A stretch of 64,000 nucleotides of DNA from contig JAPEVF010000208.1 in the NCBI GenBank assembly GCA_029747585.1, positions 1 through 64,000 of the forward strand, read 5' to 3'. Under the pieces are notes generated by a model. That model saw nothing but the letters and a program-made list of their open reading frames with translations. It did no database searches and was not told the origin of the DNA. Below are positions 45,940 through 55,255 of the stretch, in pieces. The position numbers and the translations under genes were made by a program. How positions within the stretch are numbered: the stretch's first letter is position 1; each line of letters begins with the position of its first letter. Source of the DNA: Pleurotus djamor (taxonomy: Eukaryota > Basidiomycota > Agaricomycetes > Agaricales > Pleurotaceae).

Positions 45940-46290
45940 ACATGTCCATCCCGCATTGCATCATTCTTTGATTTAGCATTATCATTTGTACCAATATTTC
46001 TGGATTGCATTACATTTTCTACGGAGATTATATCACTATTTGCTTGGATATGAACGGTGGACCGTGCGCACCAATGTTTGATAGGATACGACGCGTCCCA
46101 ATTCCCGTGACCGCCGTCGCGCGATATTTGGCTTTGTCCGCGACCATAAATAAACCCAGCCGCGACTTCAACGAGAGCCACAACCACGACCACCGACCAC
46201 AACCACCGACCACAACCATCACTCATACCACAACTACCACTTGCCATCTACCACCACAGCTACTCGCTCACCACCCACGAACAATCAAGC
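45940..46290. other. A8'-A7' intergenic / A7' promoter
   Basis: Contains GACGCGTCCC near 46091, TCGCGCGATATTTGG and GTCCGCGACC (all shared with the left arm), a TAAATAAA near 46147 and a CCAC-rich leader before the ATG. Confidence 0.5.
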
Positions 46291-47256
46291 ATGTCTACCA
46301 CCACCACTGGCAAAATTGATCAGGAGCAGAAGATGATCAATCGAACCAAGAAGGGATGCCCCAAGCTGCATTATCGCGCAATGGCAGTGAGGGACATGTT
46401 GAAGCGATCATGGGACAATTGGAAGAAGCATCCCAAGTCCCTTGGAGACTCGTGCTTCAATAGGTACGGCAAGTTGGATCTAGCAGGGAGAATGTGGGCT
46501 CTCAAAGAGGCCGGCTTGTCTGAGCTTGCGGAAAAGTTCCAGCAGGAGGAGGGCCAACCTGACGACGCTAGTGACGATGAAGCCGACAAGGACCTCGCCA
46601 CGACGGCTGCTGCTGCTGAGGAGGATGATGATTCCGATGTCGAGGAGATCGTTGACCCCCATGCCATAGCCGCCCTCAGCAAGAAGTCCCAGCCGGTCTG
46701 GACCAACGAAATGCTCGTCAGGGAACGTATCGACATCGCTTGCAAGTTCCTCCGATCTGACGCGGAAGATGGGATCTACGCCGTTTCGCTCAACGATCCA
46801 GTCTTCACCGCGTGTGGATCCCTCACTAGGTCCCAGCGGCTCACAGCCGTCAGGGGGACAGGCGTGCGTCAGTTATGGGAGAATTTCGGGTTGATCGAGA
46901 AAGATGAAGACGATGGAGATGACAAGGAGAACGTCGATGCGGAAGAAGAAAAGGAGGTCAGGAAGAAAAGAGCTCGTGGACCTGGTCGTCCTCGAAAGGA
47001 TGCAGTTGAAGCGACCAAGGCTGAAGCTGAAGTCCCGATCCACCAGTCCATTCGGAGGCCTAGAGTAGTGAAGAAGACTAAGGCAGTCAAACCGAAGAAG
47101 GAGACCAAGGCAGTCAAACCGAAGGCGAAGCCTCGCACCAAGAAGGCCAAAGCAACTGAGGTGGAGGCGGAGGCGTCTATGTCGACGGTCGGTAAAGAGG
47201 ACGAGGACGAGCGACCTAAGAAACGAGCTCGACGCAACGTCGCTAAGGAAGACTGA
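46291..47256 (+). CDS. A7': AT-hook nuclear protein with two novel repeats
   Basis: 321 aa, intronless. Repeat 1 at about 28-87 (SLGDSCFNRYGKLDLAGRMW) and a divergent repeat 2 at about 140-204 (SLNDPVFTACGSLTRSQRL). Acidic linker with poly-Ala (TTAAAAEEDDDSDVEE), KEN motif (DKENVDAEE) at 212-214, AT-hook core ARGPGRPRK near 228-236 and a basic tail with a duplicated KAVKPK unit, ending KKRARR. The PGRPRK core supports AT-rich DNA binding. The repeats and order match A7, but the protein has diverged much more from its partner than A8' or A9' have from theirs. Confidence 0.8.
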   Translation: MSTTTTGKIDQEQKMINRTKKGCPKLHYRAMAVRDMLKRSWDNWKKHPKSLGDSCFNRYGKLDLAGRMWALKEAGLSELAEKFQQEEGQPDDASDDEADKDLATTAAAAEEDDDSDVEEIVDPHAIAALSKKSQPVWTNEMLVRERIDIACKFLRSDAEDGIYAVSLNDPVFTACGSLTRSQRLTAVRGTGVRQLWENFGLIEKDEDDGDDKENVDAEEEKEVRKKRARGPGRPRKDAVEATKAEAEVPIHQSIRRPRVVKKTKAVKPKKETKAVKPKAKPRTKKAKATEVEAEASMSTVGKEDEDERPKKRARRNVAKED

Positions 47257-48619
47257 ACAGTCCCGGACAGTTTAATGATTCCACGAGCTTATGTGACACA
47301 GTGACTGTATATACGTACCACGTTTGTAGCATTACTTGCATCTTGATCACTTATACGCCTAGCAGGCAACGAGTCCGAGATCGACGATACGAATCTTGTA
47401 CCAGCGATATCTCCAAGGCACCTGGGTGCTCGCGCATGGACAACGAGCCAGCCTGTGTGCAAAATGATCATTGAGAACCAAAAGAGTAAAAGAGATGGAC
47501 ACGACAACGGAATAATGGTTCGGAAAATTGGCATATTATTATGAAAACCGATACTACACATTCATGCAGGTATAAACGAATCGTATGGGATGCATACCTG
47601 ATCGATTATACGCCCTGAATGCATCCAAGACCTGTCCTGAAAGCCGAGACTGGGCCGGCCCAGCGTGTCGACAAATCGGAAGTCTTCATCGTGTCATTCC
47701 ACACCTATTGAAGGACATCTTAAGGACAGTCGCCGACGAAGTAGCCAAACGTTTTGACGAGATCTTTGACTTTTACAGATGCATAACAGAATATACTACC
47801 ATGGTGAGCTGGGCTGTGATTCCGTTTGTAGAAGGAAGCGGGTATGTTAGAGTCTTTCGAATCGCTGGAGAAAAAGGATCATGTCAGCGGAAATCGCACA
47901 AGGTTAAAGACAGGACACGCACACGAAAAGGTCTCGCATAGCTATGCAATCACCAGCAGCATTCGAGGATGAATCCCTTCGTCAAATCTCAAAACAGTCC
48001 CAGTACAGCCTGGCGACGACTTCGCCAGCAGAAGGTCAGCACAATCAACCAGATAGAGTCATTTCGGGGGAAGAAAGTAGCCAGGCGTCCTCCATGTTGG
48101 TAGAGACTAACGAGGCTTGGGACCAGGAGAAAGAAAGCCAACGACTGAGTTCGTGGGTCCGACTCGTACGCCTGGAGTTGGAACTGGGTCGAACGCTTCG
48201 TTGGTAATGGTAATGACCATTTCCAGTGGATGGGAAAGAGCAAGGGAGATGAGGGCAAAGGGAAAGGAAAAGAAAAGAGGAACGATCATCGGTGCCTTAT
48301 ATACGTAGTTCCGATGAGCCTGGTCCGTGCGCTGCCAGCGTACTCAGAAGTGGCCGCTGAGTTGCTTCTTCTTTCTGACCATCACAATCCCAACATTTCG
48401 CTGCAAACTCATATCATCATTTCTGTGCTGCTTCAAGTCGCAAACTGTGCCTCGACATTGACTAGACGTCATTAATTTGGTGAAATGGAGGATTTCGATT
48501 AGGTGTCAAGTGCATATTATGAGTTCCTACGACACTGGGAAGATTTATTCTAGCGTAAGGACGTGTCCACATACCCATGCAGCTCTCCTCAACTTCTTAA
48601 AGGACGACGCCTACTCCGC
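47257..48619. other. Intergenic between A7' and C'
   Basis: The first ~90 bp continue the inverted arm. Other open frames (47585-47941 plus, 47989-48289 minus) show no family resemblance. No SDR relative is present here, unlike the left side. Confidence 0.45.
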
Positions 48620-49685
48620 TCAAGGACGTGGTTTTGGCCGCGGATTTCCTTTGACCTGGTAGACGGGGCGGCCACCATTGATCTGGTTTGCTGGAGGCTC
48701 GAAAAAACGCCAATCAGGCCCCTCATCGGACTCCTCATCAGAGGCCTCATCCTTGAGCCTTTGTTGCAAGCTGTCCAAGAGGTTTTGCCTGATTTTGTTG
48801 ACGGTCGGGAGATGCGGTGCTGCGTCCTCCGGCAGGGCATCCGCGGCAAGACAATTCTCTAGGATTACACGAAGTTCCTTGGGTGCCGTATGAAACTCGC
48901 TGTCAAGAAGGCTACATCAGCAAATTCAAGCTGTCGTGCATGAACGGACCTCGTATCACTTTCAGAGCATCCGAACACAGCAACTGCGTCGTTGCAATAC
49001 GATCCCAACCTCACATACGTCTCGCTAATTCGCGTTCTCATCTCCGTCCATTCAGCGAGCTCCCGAAGAAGCCGTGAAGATTCATATCCAATCTGTGACC
49101 TTAGGTCTCGTTTCGTTGGCTTTGGAATTGATGGTTTGACGACCGTTCAGCTCGAAAATGGACACTGCTCACCATGCGACCTCCCCCGGGTTTTTCGTGG
49201 CCGGAACCAACTTTGCTTAGAGGAGACCAATCTTTCAGCCTCTTTGACGCGTGCGACGGGTCACAATTCCGATATTCTACTCGTCCTTTCTCCGTCCCTC
49301 TGGAACTGGAACTATCATAACAACCAATTGCGCTCGAGGGACGATCGCAACGTACTTGTTATCGGATTGACCCCCCGGCAATGACCTAGTCTGGCTAACC
49401 GGTTCATCGGCATCACCCTTCCGCAAAGCACCATCTGGTGATTGCGCTGGCGTTTCTTTGCGTTCAAACTTGCTCTCGAGGTCGCTAGACCTGTCGCATT
49501 CCCAGCACAGAAATGGTTATATGTGAGTATTCCACTGTCTGGAGAAATCAAGGCTCATGATAGCTCACACACTGCCAGCGTTCTCTAACGCGACGTCCTG
49601 TCCCACGAATGTCCTCTTCAAAAATATCCGCCCAATATTGTAGGTGTTTTCTACTCACATTGGTTTGTTCGTTGTTCTGAGCCAT
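48620..49685 (-). CDS. C': C-family hypothetical protein, inverted copy
   Basis: Minus strand, start 49685 (MAQNNEQTN, then GTGAGT donor). Exon pieces in order: SSDLESKFERKETPAQSPDG...PGGQSDN, intron from GTACGT to CAG (about 49295-49355), SRGTEKGRVEYRNCDPSHAS and KRLKDWSPLSK, an intron beginning GTGAGC near 49170, SSRLLRELAEWTEMRTRIS with ETYVRLGSYCNDAVAVFG, an intron near 48895-48960, then PKELRVILENCLAADALPED and DSLQQRLKDEASDEESDEGP, ending NPRPKPRP at 48620. No frame breaks were found, so this is the best-preserved family member in the window. Polar, helical, with an acidic block and Pro/Arg tail; function unknown. Confidence 0.68.
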
Positions 49686-50567
49686 ATTGTAGGTGCTTCT
49701 CTGAAGAGTCGAAGGGGGCGTGTGGAGCTCTCCCTGCCATCCGCAGTGCACTTCTTATTGACAATCCAACGTGCGAAGGACATGCGGGAATGACATTGGA
49801 CAGGCACCAACACTGATCTCCTGGCTTCACCAAAGAAAGTCGATGACGGGCTCCCAGGCATTGCTATGCCACAGTCGGTACCAACCGTGCACATGGGAGA
49901 TGTTTAAATCATATCGGGGAGTCAACAGTCCGTCTAGGACACCGAAGATTGAACGATGTGTGAAGATGATGGTCCTGCAAAAGAGTCGGATGTGATGCAT
50001 GTGATGGTCGACCGTATCCTCAAGCTATGGTCGCTGGATCCTTGTCCTAAAGAATCTCAGTAACGTTTCCGTATTCAGTTTAACGTTCAAATATATCACT
50101 CACTAGCCAAACAACGTACCGCTCAGATATCCGGTCATCTATATTTCACGTCACTGACCTCAGTTGACCCGTACCAGCGCGTCCTTACTGTTTTACACTG
50201 TCCACCAACTGTCATCAGAGTATCTTATCTTATCGTGACGCTAGGCGCCCGACGACGCGGAAGCAAATCCTCGTTGCCATGCCAACTCGATCGTTCCTTC
50301 AACCGTCTGACTCTTCGCCCAGCTGAGTTCCACTTCTTGCAGGATACTGCAATGATATTTCTCGTCAAGGCATCAACCCCACCAGGTGATCCAGGTCTCC
50401 ACATCACGATCTGCTACTCGCCCACTACGTGATCCATCAGTCGCATCTTGCCGTCAAAACGTTCATTTCATGGGCGCAAAACATAAGATGGTCTATTTCT
50501 GTCGTTTCCAAGACATACAAATACGAGACACAAGAATCCGCAATGCAAACACAGCTATCTCCACCTA
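49686..50567. other. Divergent intergenic region C' / UBL protein
   Basis: The first ~180 bp are the duplicated C-family promoter (see 3045-3190). No gene seen in the rest. Confidence 0.5.
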
Positions 50568-52281
50568 ATGACCATCATCTTTGTCCGCCATGGTTGGGTC
50601 AATCACAGCGAGGTGGTCTCTATCGACCTTGATGACGCGATACAAACACTCAAGACGCGCATTGAAGAAACGACAGGCGTTCAGCATGGTTAGTCGGTGG
50701 CCTACTCATTTTTATGATATATTTCTCATTACTTCCTCAGACAAGCAATTGATCCTCCTCGATGGTGTTGAACTGGAGGACGCCTCGCTTCTCGTCGATG
50801 GAACCACAGTGATTTGTCTTCACCTTGAAGAACTCACGTTCGAAAACACCGATGGGTGCTCATCAACGCTTCTCGCACCGCTGAATGTCCCCATCAATGA
50901 TATCTTGGAAGAAGTTCGATCGACTGATGCCGGCCGACCTTGTGAGTCTGAATGTTTATCTTCATCGCCCTTCATCGTTCTCAAGTGTGCCATCGTATGC
51001 TCATAGACCACGGCTACCGGATACTTCTGTATCGCGAAAATAACGATCTTGAGCGGCTGAGAGACGGAAGGACACTTGAGTTTTACAATATCACTACGTC
51101 ATGCAAGCTTATCCTTCGTCAAGGACCAAGCTTAGGGCGATCACTGTTGAGCGTACCATACGTCCCCTCAATTGTGAGGAAGCTGAACCTGTGGAGTAAG
51201 AAGCATGAGTCTCCCCGTCGAGACGCTGCGAAGGCCACAGTACGTATAGCGTGGGATGGGATCATTCCGGTCAGTCTTATTCGTCCAACCAAGGAATGTG
51301 CCGTTTTAACTGTATCCAGGGACCTTGCCATGGCCTTCCTCTTGAAAAAGGTGTGGTCGTTTATGTGCTCTACATGGTGTCGTACGACTGGTGCTATGGT
51401 GTCCTTAAACATGATCCAACCACGGCGGGTTTTTTCCCTCGTGCTCACGTAACTTGTAACCGGTGGGTCAAGCGTCAATCCAGTATACATGGCAAAGGAC
51501 CTATAGCTCATTTACTTCCAGATCGGAGCCTATGTTCGATTTTGGAGAAGACGATGACGAAGCCTTTCCAACCATCGATATTCCACTATTTCCTTTCGCC
51601 TCAAAGCAAGTTGCTTCCATATCCCAATCATACACACCTCAAGAAGAAGAATCCCAGACCAAGGCTGCTCCCGCCATTCCCACAGATACACCCTCTTTCA
51701 GAATCTATCTGGGTGATAAAGGGCGGAGCTACGTCATTTTTCAACTAGCACTAACGCACCTCGCTACCGAGTCAGACGGGCCCTCTCGCTTAGATGTCAA
51801 GGTCATCCCGAATCTCATCACGCCCCGACGCATCACCACTCTGATCCTTGACCTGAGGTTCCCAGGCCACCAAGTCGTTGGTGCATCCCCTGTGAACTAC
51901 ACTGGCGAAAACAGCCAGAGTACTATCACCGCCGTCTCGCGTCGCTTGGTATCTTTGAGCGTTGGTGGTTCTCCATCAGGTGTATCCATCAGTCTATCTG
52001 TTTCTGGGGAAACTGGGACCACAATTGAAGCAGAGCGCGTAACGCGACAGGAGATAAGCACAGTTTGGGAGGACGGGGGCTCAGTCCGTTGGACACTCAC
52101 GGAGGATTCTGGGTTGGGCGGGAGACATGGCGCTCCTTGTGATCAACCCCTCTCGGTCACTTCGAAGTTTCATCCAGGGCTTATCGACTATCATTGCGAA
52201 GTCCGTCATGCTTCGAATTTGGATGAGGAATCGAAGAGTGTTATTGGTCAAGGGTTTCTGAGGTGCCGCCGGTTGCTGTAA
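50568..52281 (+). CDS. Divergent ubiquitin-like-domain protein (507 aa)
   Basis: Exons 50568-50688, 50741-50941, 51007-51448 and 51522-52281 sum to 1524 nt with no frame conflict. The N-terminal ubiquitin fold is readable (MTIIFVRHG; VSIDLDDAIQTLKTRIEETT; QLILLDGVELEDASLL), and a second partial copy follows (GYRILLYRENNDLERLRDGR, LEFYNITTSCKLILRQG), matching the K-L-E-D-x-R-T-L-x-x-Y-N-I pattern of ubiquitin. No terminal GG processing site is seen. A middle segment (TVRIAWDGIIP; TTGAMVSLNMIQPRR) and a C-terminal domain of about 250 residues with beta-rich character (RRLVSLSVGGSPSGVSISLS; GGSVRWTLTED) are unfamiliar. Probably a non-conjugated adaptor. Divergent from C'. Confidence 0.72.
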
Positions 52282-52581
52282 ATGCTCCTTGACCCTTTCT
52301 CCGAACCGCTTTCGATACCCCCGGATCCAGGTTTAGAAACGCACCTGTTGCCACAAAAACCGACTCAACGTGTGATTGTTCAGGGCATTGATGCATGCGA
52401 ACGCTGTAACGACCTGAAGGCATGTAATTATCGAGTCAGAGCTATCTATGAGTCGACTCTACTATCGACTATATTATTCAAAGAGGACACTATACTGAAA
52501 CCTCTGGAAAGGCAGACAAGATTGTTTGGAGAGGCCCTATCATGCCAAGCGTTGGCTTTCGGGTCGCATGGAGGAGAATGA
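52282..52581. other. Convergent 3' region
   Basis: Short gap between the UBL gene and Zn2Cys6 factor 2; nothing seen. Confidence 0.5.
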
Positions 52582-54691
52582 CTACTCACCATCCCAATGG
52601 GACTTGCCAGAGAACTGCTTGATGACTTTGGCGACCCTGTCGACGCTGGCCTTCAGCGTTGCCTCTGACGATCCGCGTACCACTGAGGACTTTCCGGCCC
52701 GGAGCGCTTGGATTTCTCTGATGATCGTTACACCTGCGATAGACCACAAATGCTGTGTGAGCGGGTATCATTAGATGGATTCGTGAAGATCGCAGCAGCA
52801 TAATCCTACCCCAAAGATTGGATTGACAAAGTCAAGATCACGGATACTGCTTCTATTGATGGTTTCAGAAACTGCTTGTGCTGCATGGAATTCCTTGGCT
52901 CTGGAAATACCGTCGGTGGCGTTGGGCATGCTGTTTATCTTGATACACGCAACCAGGGCCAGGGTGCGCGCCAAAGTGACTTCGTGGCCGTCTGGTACTG
53001 TATCTGGCATCGGTAGGCTGGATACGATAAACCGCTGTATGACATCATCTAACGCCTGCATGTTGGCTCTCAGATTGGCTAGTTCGTTGGGCGGTGCATC
53101 TGCCGCGTTATGTGAGTCATTATGTGCGCGGTTATTCAGGGAAGTGCTCACCTGGTCGCCATTGCTGTTCCAAGTAGGCGGCACGTTCCAGCAAAATCCC
53201 TGCCTTCGCGATTAAGGTGTTCTTCGATACACTGGCCACTTCTGGATTGGACAAGAACGCTTGCACGGTGGCTTCAGATCGGATTGACAAAATTTGTGGC
53301 TTCGGAAATGTAAGTTATCCCATCATGCCGATGCACGAACGAACTTACATCATATGCGTCAAAGGGCCAAGGGGTATCAATATGAAAATCAGGAGAGCTG
53401 TGTGGTAGATCAGAAGGGGCTCCGAGAACGGATGTCCAAAGGTTGTTGAGAGTCACGACCGCCCAAACGGCATTAATTCGTTCGCCCTGTTCGATGGGGT
53501 CTGTGGTGGCCTTCCAAATCGTCCCGCATATACCTTGGGATTGTCCTGCTCCCCCAACCTTGTGTAATTGCGATCCAATGACGAGGCCGACAGCAACGCT
53601 AGAATGATACCTTCCTTCGGCCACACGACCCCTGCTGAAGAAATAGTATGCCAGTAACACTTCCACCTGGATCTTGTGCAGAACGCTGCCTGGAGTATCC
53701 AAAGACAAGGGTTGGCTAGCTTGATCGACTGCGCGAGTGAGGTAAACTTGTTCGTATTCTGCGTAGCTTTGGGATTCTGAGAGGCATATTCCCCACAGAT
53801 ACACCGAAATCATGAGGGCAGGAAGGGGACGAAGCTCGGCGTTCTGTTGGTTTACCATTCCACTTGAAAACCGCTCGGTGTCAAGGAAGAATCCAACGTG
53901 TCGGCAATGATGGACAAATGTGTGTACTCTGTTGCGGTCAGCCAAAGTCCAGTGACGTTCGAATTGCACTCACAGAGCTTCCATGACTATAGCTGGAGGG
54001 TCTTGATCCTAGAAAGCAGTTAGCTAGTACGCTCCTTGACAAGCCACTTTAAATCTGGGCACCTTAATCGCTTGGTGCCGAGGGCCGAACCAAGGTTCAT
54101 TCGGATCTGTGAGTCCTATTCAGGATTTCGCTGGTCCTCAGCTTGGAAAGACTCAGGCTTACCAACAGGTGCGTGACCTAGTACGGCGTCGCCTACCCCG
54201 TGTGCCGAAGCAAGACGTCTATAAACAGCTGTCATGCCTCCTTGCATTTCGGAATGCGTAGCGCCCGGCTGGCTGACATACGGATTTTGCAGAGCGATCG
54301 AACGCGTCGCGTTGTTGGGATTCTCGAGTTCCTGGATGCGACTTTCAATAAAGGCAATCGTTTCTTCCATGATGTGTGCTTGTGACCGCCCGGTGTCAGC
54401 GTATTCGCAATCGGAGAACACGCCCAAAGAACGGCTGCACGGTCCACACATAGGCCGCGCGCCGTCACATCTCTGCATGATGACAAGTTAGTGACCATGA
54501 AGTCTAGTAATCTACGATCGAAGATACGCACGATTTTCCTCCTCCTTTGTGGACATCGGGCAAAGTAAACATGTGAGAGTCGGAAATGGCAAGTTTTTCC
54601 CTTACCTGCAGTTCGTACAGGCTTGACCTCTCGGTAAGCTTTCCGCAGGTGTATCCTGTCTTCGCTGGTTCTTCGCTGTGGATGAGGACAT
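52582..54691 (-). CDS. Zn2Cys6 transcription factor 2
   Basis: Start at 54691 (MSSSTAKNQRRQ) puts the zinc cluster in frame: RGQACTNC, a 13-nt exon giving the RRKI codons, then RCDGARPMCGPCSRSLG and VFSDC, i.e. C-x2-C-x6-C-x5-C-x2-C-x8-C. A coiled-coil helix (IMEETIAFIESRIQELE) and the fungal middle homology region follow (LPALMISVYLWGICLS, VEVLLAYYFFSRGRVAEG, NAVWAVVTLNNLW). C-terminal exons encode AQAVSETINRSSIRDLDFVN and LWSIAGVTIIREIQALRAG, ending at 52582. Exon order, motifs and even the microexon match factor 1. It is a nuclear DNA-binding regulator with unknown targets; neighbours are the UBL gene and the laccase. Confidence 0.83.
54532..54544 (-). other. 13-nt microexon in zinc cluster
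   Basis: Minus-strand GAGGAGGAAAATC flanked by AAAG and GTGCGT. It restores frame and C-x6-C spacing, as in factor 1. Confidence 0.8.
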
Positions 54692-55255
54692 CTCGGACCG
54701 CTGCAGATGACATTCCCAGGCAATCGCGTTATATACTCGACGACTTCATCGCCCGTATTACGCGCCTGACTGCTCTTTTGGGTTCGTAAGGCTTGGACTA
54801 TTCTTCTAGTCAACTTCATAAGGTACTGCTGACATCGTCTGAGGAGCCCCCTCGACTAAGGCCCAATGATGCCAATCTTAACCTAAAACAACAGGTCGGT
54901 CAGTAATGTCTTCGAGAACTTGTTTCCATTTTAGTCGTACCAAGAGGGCGGGGGTGTGAGACGCATTTCCACCTAAGGTATGATGTCGCCCGTTAATCAG
55001 CGAAATGAGCAAGCGGCCAAGCTCGGTGCGGCGAAACTGTGAAATTGGGAGGACCCTGGCTCTTAGTCATCACTCACTTTGGATTATTGATGAGGTCATG
55101 TTGTTTATGTCAACAATAAGCCACCAAGTCGACCAAAAACAAATTCCAGTCAAGATCAAGTCAAGATCACGAGAAAAGCGAGCCATAAATTACGATTGTC
55201 GGTAAGGCGGTAAGGCGGGCTGTAAGTAATCTACTTGCTAGTATCGAACGGCGCA
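54692..55255. other. Factor 2 promoter and laccase downstream region
   Basis: No coding region supported; a tandem GGTAAGGCG repeat near 55201-55218. Confidence 0.45.

Larger units (their letters stand above)
44190..47345 (+). repeat. Right arm of large inverted duplication (A' cassette)
   Basis: Inverted counterpart of about 8230-11330 with genes A9', A8' and A7' in the same order and spacing. Similarity is very high over A9'/A8' (few differences outside N calls) and clearly lower over A7'. Confidence 0.85.

Noticed and set aside
1..52281. ULD gene (left) and UBL gene (right) as another mirrored pair
   Set aside because: Both are outermost and oriented as a mirror pair would be, but their sequences do not align; shared ubiquitin theme only.
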